A stretch of DNA of 64,000 bases from Candidatus Poribacteria bacterium (GCA_028824125.1 JAPPES010000127.1:24070-88069); one strand, 5' to 3'. Positions 29,236-41,271 are shown, counted from the stretch's first letter. Numbers and translations: made by a program. Notes: a model not told the origin generated them from the sequence alone.

Positions 29236-30756
29236 CTACAGAATATACCTACTTAAATCCTGATCCTTAACGATTTCTGCCAATTCACCTCTGACATAAT
29301 CTGCGTCAACAGTAACGCTCTTCTCCTCAAGATCGGGGGCATCAAAAAATAGATTTTCAAAAAGTTTTTCCATAATGGTGTGCAGACGACGGGCACCGAT
29401 ATCTTCCACAGACTCGTTCACCTGAAACGCAAGCGCAGCGATTTCGTCAATCGCATCTTCCGTAATATCTGCTTCTATTCCTTCTGTCTGCAGAAGTGCC
29501 GTATACTGCTTAACTAAAGCGTTTTTCGGTTCTGTCAAAATAGATTGAAAGTCGCTTTTATTTAGACTTTTGAGTTCAACACGGATAGGAAACCTCCCCT
29601 GAAGTTCAGGAATGAGGTCTGACGGATTAGAGACATGAAAAGCACCCGCAGCGATGAACAAGATGTGATGTGTCCGCACCGCACCATATTTCGTTGTGAC
29701 GGTACTTCCTTCAATAATCGGCAGAATATCGCGTTGCACACCCTCGCGTGATACGTCCGGCCCCTGCCGAGATTCGCGCCCCGCGATTTTATCAATTTCA
29801 TCCAAGAAGACGATCCCAGAGTTTTCAACACGTTCAATCGCTTCGCTGATGACAGTATCCATATCAATCAGTTTTTCCGCTTCCTCTTGCATCAGAATTT
29901 GTCGTGCTTCGGACACATTCACCCGCCGTTTTTTTGTTTGGTTCGGGAGAATGTTGCTGAACATATCTTTAAAATTAATATCCATCTCCTCAATACCACC
30001 CGGCGAAAATATCTCAACAAACGGCATACTTCGACTTTTCATGTTGATTTCAACGTCTTTGTCTTCGAATTTACCATCCTTCAGTTGCTGCCGTAACTTT
30101 TCACGCGTCTTGAGGTGTCGTTCGCGTTGTTTCTCTAAAGCTTCACTTTGCTCGTCAGCTGTGTCTACTAAATCAAACGGAAATGGGATGTCGTCATCAT
30201 CTATATCAAGGTCATCATCTATATCAAGATCATTATCTATATCAAGGTCATCATCTATATCAAGGTCATCAGGGGTTTCTTGATTGCGTTGATTTTTTAA
30301 AGACCGAGGCATCGGGAATAAGCAGTCTAATAAACGTTCTTCCGCTAATCCTAATGCTTTTTCTTCAACAGAAGCGGTTTGTTCTGCTTTCACTCTGCTA
30401 ATTGAAAGTTCTGTAAGATCGCGAATCATTGATTCAACATCACGTCCAACGTAACCGATTTCCGTATATTTAGATGCTTCAACCTTGATAAACGGTGCAT
30501 CAACAAGGCGCGCAAGCCGCCGTGCAATTTCTGTTTTACCTACACCCGTTGAGCCGATCATAATGATGTTTTTTGGTGAAACTTCATCTTGCATATCGTC
30601 CGCAAGCATCTGCCGACGGGCGCGATTACGCAGCGCAATCGCAACGCTCCGTTTCGCTTCAAACTGCCCAATAATATACTTATCAAGCTCTTCAACAATT
30701 TGTCGTGGCGTTAGCGCGTCTGCTAAGATTTTCGTTTCAACAGTTGATTTCTCCAA
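29236..30756 (-). CDS. hslU: ATP-dependent protease ATPase subunit HslU
   Basis: [56 protein letters not shown]; ends LSRYIL. Confidence 0.97.
   Translation of the reverse strand: MEKSTVETKILADALTPRQIVEELDKYIIGQFEAKRSVAIALRNRARRQMLADDMQDEVSPKNIIMIGSTGVGKTEIARRLARLVDAPFIKVEASKYTEIGYVGRDVESMIRDLTELSISRVKAEQTASVEEKALGLAEERLLDCLFPMPRSLKNQRNQETPDDLDIDDDLDIDNDLDIDDDLDIDDDDIPFPFDLVDTADEQSEALEKQRERHLKTREKLRQQLKDGKFEDKDVEINMKSRSMPFVEIFSPGGIEEMDINFKDMFSNILPNQTKKRRVNVSEARQILMQEEAEKLIDMDTVISEAIERVENSGIVFLDEIDKIAGRESRQGPDVSREGVQRDILPIIEGSTVTTKYGAVRTHHILFIAAGAFHVSNPSDLIPELQGRFPIRVELKSLNKSDFQSILTEPKNALVKQYTALLQTEGIEADITEDAIDEIAALAFQVNESVEDIGARRLHTIMEKLFENLFFDAPDLEEKSVTVDADYVRGELAEIVKDQDLSRYIL
30193..30271. 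repeat. Tandem 18-bp repeat inside hslU (encodes DDLDI repeats)
   Basis: TCATCATCTATATCAAGG-type unit about 4 times; protein [27 protein letters not shown]. Confidence 0.9.
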
Positions 30757-30824
30757 TGTAACCTCCTAAAAGATGGTGGCACACGCCTCTGTGCCGCAAC
30801 CAAAATAACAGAAATTTGAGTATC

Positions 30825-31385
30825 CTATTCTTCAGTTTCAATTGATTCAATTTCAATCTGCGCGTTTGTGTAGATGCAGATTTCACTTGTAATTTTTAAT
30901 GCTTCAGCGACAACTTCAGCGGCGGTCAGCTTTGAGTATTTGAGTAGTGCTCGGGAAGCAGAGAGCGCAATAGAACCACCTGAACCGATAGCGAGAATGT
31001 CGTCGTCAGGAATGATGAGATCGCCGTTGCCGGAAATTAGGTAGCTATCGTTTTCATTGATCGCTATCATCAAAGCATCCGTACGTCTAAGAATGCGATC
31101 ACTACGCCAATCTCTTGCGAGTTCCACCGAAGCTTTCTGCAGGTTGCCTCGGTACTGTTCCAATTTTTTCTCTAAATTTTCATAGAGTGTGAGGGCATCT
31201 GAAGCAGAACCGGCGAACCCGATAAGAACGCTATCCTGGTAAATTTTGCGAATTTTACGAGCACTGTGTTTAATAGCAGTATCGCCTAACGTAACCTGAC
31301 CGTCCCCGCCAATAGCGATTTGCCCGTTTCGGCGCACCGCCAATATGGTTGTTGAACGTATCCTTTTCTTTTTAAGTAGGTCCAT
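30825..31385 (-). CDS. hslV: ATP-dependent protease subunit HslV
   Basis: STTILAVRRNGQIAIGGDGQVTLG..LIGFAGSASDALTL..AIGSGGSIALSASRALL; adjacent to hslU. Confidence 0.95.
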   Translation of the reverse strand: MDLLKKKRIRSTTILAVRRNGQIAIGGDGQVTLGDTAIKHSARKIRKIYQDSVLIGFAGSASDALTLYENLEKKLEQYRGNLQKASVELARDWRSDRILRRTDALMIAINENDSYLISGNGDLIIPDDDILAIGSGGSIALSASRALLKYSKLTAAEVVAEALKITSEICIYTNAQIEIESIETEE

Positions 31386-31565
31386 ATCTTTCCTAATATT
31401 ATAATACCTAATTAACGTGATCCATCTTGTTAAGTGTGCAGTTAGGAAACCGCACACGCAGAATACTACACGCGTATTCAGCGTTGATTCACCGTCGGAA
31501 AAAGATAAATCCCGTATGTCTCATCTGTAATTTGTTAAACGTTAACTATACTTATCTTTTTTTAC

Positions 31566-32261
31566 TTATAGTCTCCAAAAGATGAGAAAACTCGAAAACA
31601 TCACTATTCCCATGAAAAGCCCACACCGTATTCCAGCTATCAATGCATGTTGCTTACGGTGAAAGTAATAAGGATATAGGGTGTAAGTAAGCAAAAATGT
31701 AATTGGGATAAAAATTGGAACGGTAGCAATGTGTGAAATATTATCAACACGCAGAACATTCCATTCCCATAGTTCTTTTCCAAGTCCGTAAATAGCGATG
31801 CTTCCAATCGCAGCGACAATCCCTGTTATTCCTGAAGCAGCGAAACAGTGCAGGCCGAACATTTCAAGCCGATGGTAGCAGTAAACGGCTAATGTCCCGA
31901 AAAGCACCCAAGTCATTATCAAGCCAATAGGTGTCGTTACATTTATCCCAAAATCGGAACTGGTGTAGACGATAAACTGCAATTTTCTTGAAAATAACCA
32001 GTCCATCGGCAGGTATGTTGCTGTAGCTGCCGATCCAAATAGAACACTATGGAATAGTAGCTGGGACGATCCATCCTTAGCAGTATTTCGATTTAATTGA
32101 ATGAGATAACCGAACCATCCGATTGCAAATAATAAATTTGGGTAAAGCCACCAAATAGCTCCAATTCCAAACGACCTGATCGGCAATAAAAACAGTAATA
32201 AGAACGTTAAAAATGTGGTAAAGACTACAGTAAGTACGGCTTTATCTGTTTTGATACTCAT
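31566..32261 (-). CDS. Multi-pass membrane protein, unknown family
   Basis: About 7 hydrophobic segments; no motif recognised. Confidence 0.65.
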   Translation of the reverse strand: MSIKTDKAVLTVVFTTFLTFLLLFLLPIRSFGIGAIWWLYPNLLFAIGWFGYLIQLNRNTAKDGSSQLLFHSVLFGSAATATYLPMDWLFSRKLQFIVYTSSDFGINVTTPIGLIMTWVLFGTLAVYCYHRLEMFGLHCFAASGITGIVAAIGSIAIYGLGKELWEWNVLRVDNISHIATVPIFIPITFLLTYTLYPYYFHRKQHALIAGIRCGLFMGIVMFSSFLIFWRL

Positions 32262-32309
32262 TATTGTTCTCTAAAAGCGCAATTTGAGACGTGTAACTTT
32301 ACCGAAAGT

Positions 32310-33488
32310 TTATTGAAAGGTGATGACAAGTTGCTGTTCCATAAGTTTTGCACCTGTGGCTTTAGTGTTTGCAAGGCTGCGTGGTAAGGCAACATGTCGC
32401 TTGAAACCGCCAATTGTAACGATTAACTCATCGCCATGCTTCGCAAGGTTAACTTCTTGTTTCGTTAAAAATGGAAGTTGCATCACAAGTTGATAAATAC
32501 CGTCAACTTTCCGAAATTGATATGGACTCTGTTCAGAAAATCTTTCTGCAGGATCAATGTCAGGATAGAGGACATCTCCCAACCTGCGGAGTCCCGTTTC
32601 CCCAACAATTTGATCGTCAAAAAGATTAACCTTCCAAATTGGTACATCCGAAAAATAGTTCTCGGCTTCTGCAATATATTGATGTTGTGTCTGTTTCCAA
32701 GCTTCAAAAAACTTTACATCAATCCCTTCAGGGAAAATACGGTTGATAATGATCGCGTCAATACATAATCCGTAAAGACAGAAGTACATAAATGCCCGTT
32801 GTGTCTCTTTGATGACGATTTTTTCTGGATTTGTTACCAAACGCACTGTCGTAATTTTTGGGTCCGTTAGCACTGTGTCTATACCTTCCAGTTTATCAAA
32901 GAGGTTCTGAATATTTTGGAAGTAAGTATCCTTGGGTATCGGGACAGAACTGACCTTTTCAATCACAGGTCCTGCGATTCTTGCAAGATTCCGTTCTAAT
33001 TTGAAGATACGATTCATATACCATTCAAGTGTAGTGGGGATGCTAACAAACCGCAACGATTCACCAGTCGGCGCACAGTCAAGGATAATAACATCATACG
33101 TGTTTTCACGGACATACTGGTTGATGTAAAGCAGCGCACAGATCTCTTCCATCCCCGGAAATACAGCTATCTCCTCTGCAACGAGGCTTTCTAAACCAGA
33201 ACGGTTCAGTAATGAACGGATATAGTTGTAAACCTCATCCCAATATTCAACAATTGCGTCTTGAACGTTAATTTCCTGTATCCAAAGATTGTCGCTGATT
33301 TGTATCTGTTTTTCGGTAGGTTGTGCTATAAGGTATGCTTCACTATCAAACGAGTCGCGGAGCGAATGTGCTACGTCAAGTGAGATGACAAGCGTCTTAT
33401 ACCCAAGTGATGCCAGCTTCATGCCTGTCGCAGCAGAGATAGTCGTTTTGCCGACACCTCCTTTACCCGTATAAAAAATAATTCGCAC
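32310..33488 (-). CDS. ArsA/Get3-family ATPase
   Basis: Deviant Walker A YTGKGGVGKTTISAATG, LDVAHSLRDSF, DCAPTGESLRFVSIP; C-terminal ArsA HSP20-like region. Confidence 0.92.
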   Translation of the reverse strand: MRIIFYTGKGGVGKTTISAATGMKLASLGYKTLVISLDVAHSLRDSFDSEAYLIAQPTEKQIQISDNLWIQEINVQDAIVEYWDEVYNYIRSLLNRSGLESLVAEEIAVFPGMEEICALLYINQYVRENTYDVIILDCAPTGESLRFVSIPTTLEWYMNRIFKLERNLARIAGPVIEKVSSVPIPKDTYFQNIQNLFDKLEGIDTVLTDPKITTVRLVTNPEKIVIKETQRAFMYFCLYGLCIDAIIINRIFPEGIDVKFFEAWKQTQHQYIAEAENYFSDVPIWKVNLFDDQIVGETGLRRLGDVLYPDIDPAERFSEQSPYQFRKVDGIYQLVMQLPFLTKQEVNLAKHGDELIVTIGGFKRHVALPRSLANTKATGAKLMEQQLVITFQ

Positions 33489-33617
33489 TGTTCAAAATCC
33501 AATTTATCTGTTTGTTTTTTGTTAAGTATATCTTAAAATATAGCGGATTTGCAATAAGTTATTGATAGGGATATAAATATAGTGAAGAATGACGTAGTCC
33601 AATCGCAAGTAATATCT

Positions 33618-33784
33618 TATAGTGAAATTCGAAAATATGTGGACATCTCAATGAACAATTCCCACACCATCTCACTGGCAAGGCGGGGAATCATGGCGAA
33701 TACCGGACGCGTATTCGCCATGATTCATACCGTTGATTTCTTCCTAACCTCACCAATGTCCAGGTAATTGTGGATTTCACTATA
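33618..33784. mobile_element. MITE-like element (family C) with TATAGTGAAAT terminal inverted repeats and possible TA target duplication
   Basis: Left TATAGTGAAATTCGAAAATATGTGGACAT; right (reverse complement) TATAGTGAAATCCACAATTACCTGGACAT; internal 16-bp perfect inverted repeat 33688-33703/33711-33726. Confidence 0.75.
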
Positions 33785-33787
33785 AAA

Positions 33788-35708
33788 TTACTGTATGCTA
33801 TCTGTTGTGTTTGTTATGGATGCGATATCCCATAGCAGCACCGTACCATCTACAGCTGCACTTGCAAGTGTTTTGCCATCACGACTAAACGACACACTAT
33901 AAACCCAATGCTTATGTCCTGTAAGCGTTTTTTTGTGTTCGCCTATTGGCACATCCCACAGGCGGATAGTTGTATCCCAACTCCCACTCCCAAGTGTTTT
34001 TCCATCCGGACTGAATGACAAACTTTTAACAATAGAAGTATGTCCCTTGAGAGTATTTAAGTGTTCGCCCGTGGCAGAATTCCACAATTTAACATCATTT
34101 TGGTCACTACTTGCGAGGATGCTTCCATTTGGACTGAACGCCACGCTTGAAACACCAGATGTATGACCTGTGATGGTCTTTTTATGTTCGCCAGTGGCAA
34201 CATCCCACAATCTGATGGTATTGTCATTTGTGCCACTCCCACTTACGAGGATACTTCCATCTGGACTGAATGTAATAACTTCTGACAGCATCTGTATGTC
34301 CAGTGATAGTTTTCTTATGTCTCCCTGTTCTTGCATCCCACAATCGGATTGTCCTGTCGTTACTTGAACTTGCAAGAATTTTTCCATTTGGACTGAACGC
34401 TACACTTCTGATATGAGAATAAATATTTTTCTCAGAGACATGACCCTTTATAGTTTTTTTACGCCTACCTGTGACAGCATCCCAAATACGGATAGTTTCA
34501 TCCACACTGCCACTTGCGAGGGTAGGTCCATTAGGATTAAACGCTATACAATCAACAGCTCCTTTGTGCCCTGTGAATGTTTTCTTGTGTATACCTTCGA
34601 TTGTATCCCACAGTAGTACCTCTTTGGAAGCTCCAATTGCAACCGTCTGTCCATCGCTGCTGAATGATACACTCGAGATAGATGCTATATGTCCCGTGAT
34701 AGCTTTCTTGTGTTTCCCAGCGACAACATCCCAGAGGTGTAGGATATGATCGTAGCTCCAACTTGCAAGTGTTTTGCCATCAGCACTGAACGCCACGTGC
34801 TTCACATCAGCCGTATGCTTTTTAAATGTATACTTGAGCTTACCTGCATCAACATCCCACAATCGGACGGTGTCATCTCGACTTGCACTCGCCAACAACC
34901 TTCCATCAGGACTAAACGTCACGCTATTGATACTTTTCTTATGTCCCTTTAACGTTTTCTGATGTTCACCTGTACCAACGTTCCATAATCGAATAGTTGT
35001 GTCCCAACTTCCACTGGCAAGCGTCTGTCCGTCAGAACTAAAGGATAAACTCTTAACATTTTTCTTATGTCCCTTCAGTGTTTGCTTTTCCTCTTTTGTG
35101 TTTGGATCAGATAAGTGAATATTTTTATTGCTTCCAGATGCAAGTGTCACTCCATCGCCGTTGAGCCATAACGTATTTCCCAGAGCATGATATCCATGGA
35201 ACCTATCTTTATGTGTACCAGTGGTAACATCCCATAGATTAGTATCATGGATACATACGCTTGCGAGTGTTTTCCCATCACGACTAAAAAATACCTTAAA
35301 AATACCTCTCGTATGCCCTACAAAAGATTGCTTGCGTCTGCTTGTGGCGACATCCCACAAGTAGACGATTCTGTCTGCACCTCCACCCGCCAAAGTCTGA
35401 CCATCTGGACTGAACGAGATGCTTGCGATACCGTAGTTGTCCCCTGTCAGTAGCGTGCGCACCTCATAGGAGGAAGCATCATAAAGCCAGATGCCGATAG
35501 AGGTCGCAACTGCTAAAACAGTGCCATCTGGAGAATATTCTATATCGCCTACACTGCCTTTACCGATACGTACTTTTACTCCCTCAGGCAGATTCCGTTG
35601 CGAAGATTCGTGAAGGATTGTCTCTCGTTGAAATTGCGTAAAAACAATACTCAGAATTAAAATAGCAAAGACGATCCCCAGACTTAAATAAATTAAACGT
35701 ATTTTCAT
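33788..35708 (-). CDS. Secreted WD40 protein, split by a one-base frameshift near 34285
   Basis: ORFs 35708-34224 and 34387-33788 are consecutive propeller blades in different frames; removing one base gives ...GHTDAVEVITFSPDGSILVSGSG... Confidence 0.8.
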
Positions 35709-35776
35709 TTTACTTGACTAATCTCCTTGTGGCACTTCTATAGTGTACACCAGATTTCTGGTGTACACTATACATT

Positions 35777-38053
35777 CTACTCTGTTACATCCAAATCTTG
35801 GATAATAGATGTCAAATCCCACAGAAGCACTGTATCATCAAAACTTAGGCTGGAAAGGGTTTTACCGTCAGCACTAAACAGTAAACCGGTAACCCACGAT
35901 GCATGACCAGCAAGCGTTTTTTTGAGTTCTCCCGTACGTAAATCCCATAAACGAATTATTTCGTCATCAACACCTCCGATTTCGCCTTTAATATCACTTG
36001 CTAACACCAATCCATTAGGATAGAATTTCACGTGCCAGATAGTCTTTTTATATGCCGTGAGTGACTGTTTTTGTTTTCCTGTGGCAACATCACACAAACG
36101 GGCGGTCCCATCTTTGCTCGTACTCGCTATGGTAAGCCCATCAGAACTGAAGGATACAGAAGATATAGCATCCGCATGCCCTCTGAACGTTTGCATCAAA
36201 TTTCCTGTGGCAACATCCCATAGATAGATGGGACCATTCCTATGACCACTTGCCAATACACTCCCATCTAAGTTAAACGAGACGGTAGTAACAGCAAGCA
36301 ATTGTTGTGTTTGATTATTAGTCAAGCGTTTATCCGTGAAAACTTGGATCTGTTTACCTGTCCCCGCATCCCACATACGGACTGTGCCATCTAATCCTCC
36401 ACTGGCAAGTGTTTTTCCATGTGGACTGAAAGTGACACTTTCGACCAAATCTGTATGTCCTGTAAGGGTTTGCCTGTGTTTGCCCGTTGCAACATCCCAT
36501 AGACGAATAATCCTTTCCTCGTATGAACTCCAACTTGCAAGCGTGCCACTATCTGGACTGAAAACAACACGCTTAATCAACGCTTTATGTCCTCTTAGAG
36601 TTTTCTTGTGTTTTCCTGACTCCACATCCCATAGCCGAATAATTTTGTCTTCGTGCAAACTCCAACTTGCTAATGTTTCTCCACCCGGACTGAACAACAC
36701 GCCTCTGGATGGCAAATCTTTGTGGTTATAAACCTCTCCAGCAAGAGGTTGTCGCTGTTTCGTGTTTGTATTCCACAAGTATATGGTTCCATCAGAATTA
36801 CAAGTAGTAAATTTCTCCCCATTCGGCGTGAGAGACATATTATTGGTATCATACGGACCATCACGTCTCGCTCTTAAGTTTGTAATTGTCTTTTTGTGTT
36901 TGCCAGTATCAACATCCCATATACGAATAATTCCACCAAAAATCCCAGTAGCAAGTGTTTTTCCATCCGGACTAAACGTGCCATTTGTAACATAACCTGG
37001 ATATTCAGCCAAGTGTTTGCGCTTTCCTGTAGCAATATCCCATAAGCGTATTTTGCCACTTCCAATTAAACTCACAACAGTCCGATTATCCGGACTGAAC
37101 AGCACGTTTTCTATCTTTTTCAAATGGTCTCCTTGTTTTATATCTGTATCTTGACTGATGAAAGTTTGCTTGAGTGTGCCAATCGTTGTATCCCACAACC
37201 GTATCGTATTGTTGAATCTCACAGTCGCGAGAGTTTTTTTATCTGGACTGAAAAACACTTTTTCAATTGTTTCTTGCTTTTCAACCTGTTCGCTTATTAA
37301 TCCTTGATTGGCAAGTGTCTTTATACGTTTTCCTGCGTTTGTATCCCATAAATAGACTGTCTTGTCATCACTGACACTTGTAAGCGTGCTACCATTTGGA
37401 CTGAACGAAATTCTGGTGACAGGTGCTGGATGTCCTGTTAAAGTTTTCTTAAATTCCCCTGTAGCAACATCCCACAGACGAATCGTTTGATCTTTACTCC
37501 CACTTGCGATCATTTTTCCATCCGGACTGAATGATAAACTCTGAATAAAATCTGTATGTTTCTTGAGGATATGTTTGGACTTGCCTGTGGCTACATCCCA
37601 TAGATGAATATCTTTGTAATCCACACTTGCAAATGTCCGCCCATCTGGACTGAACCGTAAAATATGGTAAATAGAAGAACCATCTGGGAGTGTTTTCTTG
37701 ATTTTACCAGAAACAACATCCCATAGTGTAATACCCTTGAACCTTTCCGAACTGGCGAGGACTGTTCCTTCCGGGTTGAATAAGATTTTCTCAACACCCT
37801 TATTATTATGAGCGAGCAAGGCGCGTTCTTGATATGTCTCTGTATCATATATCCAAATACCGATTGTAGTCGCTACTGCCAGTATAGCCCCATCTGGGGA
37901 ATATCGCATATCATTGATACGTCCTTTACCGAGACGCGCGATCGTGCCTTCGGGCAATTCCCATTGCGTATAGTTTTGGGCAGATGTGTCCGATTGACAA
38001 AACATTGTAACAATAAGCAGCATCCCAAAAATCGGAAAGATCGTTTTATTCAT
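35777..38053 (-). CDS. Large secreted WD40 beta-propeller protein
   Basis: MNKTIFPIFGMLLIVTMFCQSDTSAQ signal peptide (start at 38053), more than ten FSPDG...LWD blades. Confidence 0.9.
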   Translation of the reverse strand: MNKTIFPIFGMLLIVTMFCQSDTSAQNYTQWELPEGTIARLGKGRINDMRYSPDGAILAVATTIGIWIYDTETYQERALLAHNNKGVEKILFNPEGTVLASSERFKGITLWDVVSGKIKKTLPDGSSIYHILRFSPDGRTFASVDYKDIHLWDVATGKSKHILKKHTDFIQSLSFSPDGKMIASGSKDQTIRLWDVATGEFKKTLTGHPAPVTRISFSPNGSTLTSVSDDKTVYLWDTNAGKRIKTLANQGLISEQVEKQETIEKVFFSPDKKTLATVRFNNTIRLWDTTIGTLKQTFISQDTDIKQGDHLKKIENVLFSPDNRTVVSLIGSGKIRLWDIATGKRKHLAEYPGYVTNGTFSPDGKTLATGIFGGIIRIWDVDTGKHKKTITNLRARRDGPYDTNNMSLTPNGEKFTTCNSDGTIYLWNTNTKQRQPLAGEVYNHKDLPSRGVLFSPGGETLASWSLHEDKIIRLWDVESGKHKKTLRGHKALIKRVVFSPDSGTLASWSSYEERIIRLWDVATGKHRQTLTGHTDLVESVTFSPHGKTLASGGLDGTVRMWDAGTGKQIQVFTDKRLTNNQTQQLLAVTTVSFNLDGSVLASGHRNGPIYLWDVATGNLMQTFRGHADAISSVSFSSDGLTIASTSKDGTARLCDVATGKQKQSLTAYKKTIWHVKFYPNGLVLASDIKGEIGGVDDEIIRLWDLRTGELKKTLAGHASWVTGLLFSADGKTLSSLSFDDTVLLWDLTSIIQDLDVTE

Positions 38054-38126
38054 TGAAGCATCTCCTTTAAAAAATCCATAGATAGTGAGAATTAGGTATG
38101 GCAAATTTCTTTTGTAAGTTGTCCTA

Positions 38127-40164
38127 TTATTTACGGTTCGTCGCATTAGATATGGATGTCAAGTCCCACAGTAACACTGTACCGTCCCCACTCGCGCTTG
38201 CAAGTGTCTGTCCATCCGGACTAAACGCTATACCATCAACAATAGACATGTGTCCTTTAAGAATTTTCTTAAGTGTGCCTGTGTTTACATCCCATAGACG
38301 GAGGGTCCGATCCCAGCTGGCACTTACCAGAGTGCGCCCATCCGAGCTGAACGCTATACTATCAATAAAATGTGTATGCCCCTTAAGTGTTTTCTTTTGT
38401 TCTCCGGTGACGGCATCCCACAATTGAACATCAGTCTGATTGTAACTCGCGAGTGTCTGACCATCTGGACTAAACATTACACTAAAGGCACTATTCTTAT
38501 CCCCTGTAGAACTTTGTATATTTTGTCCCGTGCTGAGATTCCACAACCGGATTATACTGTCTTTTGATCCGCCGCCGCTGGCAAGAGTGCGTCCGTCCGG
38601 GCTGAATGCTACGCTCCTAACATCAGACGTATGCCCAGTTAAGGTTTGCTTGTGGATGCCAGTGACGACATCCCATAGCCTGACAGTTTTGTCGTAACTT
38701 CCACTGGCAAGGGTGCGTCCATCTGGACTAAACGAAACATCTCTAACAGATTCCGTATGTCCGGTGAAGGTTTGTTTATGTGTGCCCGTGTTTACATCCC
38801 ATAGTCGGATTGTGTTGTCACTACTCAAAACTAACGAAAGTTTTTCCATCTGGACTGAACGATATATTATAGATACCATCCGTATGTCCTTTAAGGATTT
38901 TCTTGGATTTCCTTGAATTTGCGTCCCATAGACGGATTGTTTTGTCATCACTTCCAGTAACAAGTGTTTTCCCATCCGGACTAAATGAAAAGCCAGCAAC
39001 CCGTTTCTTATGTCCTTCAAGTGTTCTCTTGTGTTTTCCAATGTTGACATCCCACAAGTGGATCTCTCCAAAACTTCGGCTTGCCAGGGTTTTTCCATCT
39101 GGACTAAACCATAAACTATAGGCATTCTGAATATGTCCTGTGATTGCTATCTGATGTTTTCCAGTGTTGACATTCCACAAGCGAATGGTTCCGTCGGTTG
39201 CCCCACTTGCGAGCGTTTTTCCGTCCGGACTAAATGATAAATGATAAACAGAAGACTTATGCCCTTTAAAGGTTTTCTTGTGTTTCCCTGTGTTGACATC
39301 CCACAAACAGATGGTATCGTCCCAACTTCCAGTAGCGAGTATTTTCCCATCTGGACTGAACGTTAAACTTTGAATTACAGATTTATGACCTTTAAGTGTT
39401 TTTTTATGTTTTCCAGTGTTGACGTTCCACAAATATATCTTTGTGTCCACGCCCACACTTGCAAGTGTTTTCCCATCTGGGCTGAAACATATCCCTCTAA
39501 TGGATTTTGCATGTCCTTTGAGAGTTTTCTGTTGTTTCCCTGTGATAAGATCCAACATCTGAACGGTATCACCGCTCACACTTGCAAGCGTCAATCCATT
39601 TGTGTTGAACGACATACGAGAGACATGATATGTAGGCCGTCTGAATGTATGTTTGTGCGTGCTTTTACCAATATCCCACAGATTGATTTCATGGATACTT
39701 GCGCTTGCGAGCGTTTTCCCATCCGGACTGAACGCCATGCTAAAGATCTCTGCGTTATGTCCTATAAAGGTTTGCTTATGTGTCCCTATAGCAACGTCCC
39801 ATAAGCGAATGATTTTGTCTTCACCCCCGCTTGCGATTGTTTTTCCATCTGGACTGAACACAATACATTCAATATTGGATGTGTGTGGTACTAATAGTGA
39901 AAGTGTGTCAGTATTATTTATATCATAAAGCCAGATGCCAATTTGGGTCGCGACTGCTAACATAGCACCGTCAGGTGAATACGCTATCTGATTGATTTTG
40001 CCTTTACCGAGTCGAACTTTAACGCCATCAGGTAGATGCCATTGTGGAGAATCATGCATGAAGGTCTCTGGATAGTTACGATCTCGCCTTGAAACGGTAC
40101 TCAGCAGCCAGACAGTGAAACCTATACCGATGACTAAAAAGATGGAAAACAACACTTTTTTCAT
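38127..40164 (-). CDS. Secreted WD40 protein, split by a one-base frameshift near 38828
   Basis: ORF 40164-38821 ends FSPDGKTFVSFE*; the other frame continues LSSDNTIRLWDVNTG to 38127; deleting one T of a TTTT run gives KTFVSLSSDNTIRLWD. Confidence 0.8.
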
Positions 40165-40302
40165 CTAAAAATTTTCCTTTTAACATTTCTATATTGTAGT
40201 GACGTGCTTGAACTCTGTGCGGTTAGGAAACCGCACCTACCAAATAATGGTTCTATAATCTGTAGAAACGATGTTTCGTTCCTACAGATTATCGGGAGTC
40301 CG

Positions 40303-41271
40303 CTAATCAATAGACACCTTTGTCTTCTCTTTTGCCGATTCGTAAGTAGCTAAGACAATTGCAACTGCATGCTTGCCGCCTCTACCGTCAATCATCGGGG
40401 TTTTGTTGTCTCGGATACATTCGACAAAATGAGTCAGTTCACCTACGACATGGCTCGGACCAGAACGGTCAGGGACAATCTCTTCCCAATCGCCACCACG
40501 TTTTTTGAGATACGCGATGTCCGCTGCCATGTCAAGACGGAGCGATCCTTCGGTCCCGTCAATGATTGTTTCGTTTGTGCCGCGTGCCCCAAGGAAACCA
40601 CCCCAACGGAGAATACCGACAGTGCCTGTATCATAACGAATCAGTGAGACGGTATAGTCCTCCCAGTCATCATGCCCAGAGAAACTGCCAACTTCTGCGG
40701 CAACGGTGAGTGCGGTACCACCAAACCAATTAATCAAATCAGATTTATGGATGCCGTTCTCTAATAATCCACCGACGGTACCATACCAACTATCCGGCCT
40801 ACCGCGCGGTGCATTATAAGGACCCGTATAATCAGTTTCAATATAGACAACATCGCCAATGTCGCCATTATCCACCATCTTTCTGCCAAGTTCGTGCACA
40901 GGATAGAAGCGGAGGACTTGACCCACCATCAGATGTGTACCAGCTTTGTCCGATGCTTCGATCATTTCATCCGCCTCTTCAAGTGTTAAAGAGAGCGGTT
41001 TTTCACAGAAGGCGTGTACGCCTGCTTCTGCCGCATCAACGACAACTTTGGTATGTGCCACAGGCGGTGTAGCAACGACGACACCGTCAACGAGTGGGAA
41101 GAGTTCTTGATAATCCTGGAATGCACGGATGTTATGCCTTTCGGCGACAGCTTTTGCCGCGTCGAGTCGTAGATCCGCTACACCTACGAATTCACAATTT
41201 TCTACATTGGGGAGTGAGTTACAATGGCCATTACCCATGCCACCTACTCCGATAACACCTATCCGAATCAT
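40303..41271 (-). CDS. Gfo/Idh/MocA family oxidoreductase
   Basis: GVIGVGGMGNGHCNSLPNV Rossmann, CEKPLSLTLEEADEM. Confidence 0.92.
   Translation of the reverse strand: MIRIGVIGVGGMGNGHCNSLPNVENCEFVGVADLRLDAAKAVAERHNIRAFQDYQELFPLVDGVVVATPPVAHTKVVVDAAEAGVHAFCEKPLSLTLEEADEMIEASDKAGTHLMVGQVLRFYPVHELGRKMVDNGDIGDVVYIETDYTGPYNAPRGRPDSWYGTVGGLLENGIHKSDLINWFGGTALTVAAEVGSFSGHDDWEDYTVSLIRYDTGTVGILRWGGFLGARGTNETIIDGTEGSLRLDMAADIAYLKKRGGDWEEIVPDRSGPSHVVGELTHFVECIRDNKTPMIDGRGGKHAVAIVLATYESAKEKTKVSID

Noticed and set aside
29696-30283. 195-aa plus-strand ORF opposite hslU
   Set aside because: Antisense of hslU; the Ser-rich C-terminus is the complement of the DDLDID repeat.
33618-33784. Protein-coding 61-aa ORF at 33582-33767
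   Set aside because: It reads through a TIR-bounded palindromic element, so coding potential is probably incidental.
33933-39928. Plus-strand ORFs antisense to the WD40 tandem array
   Set aside because: Same artefact of periodic WD40 DNA on the opposite strand.
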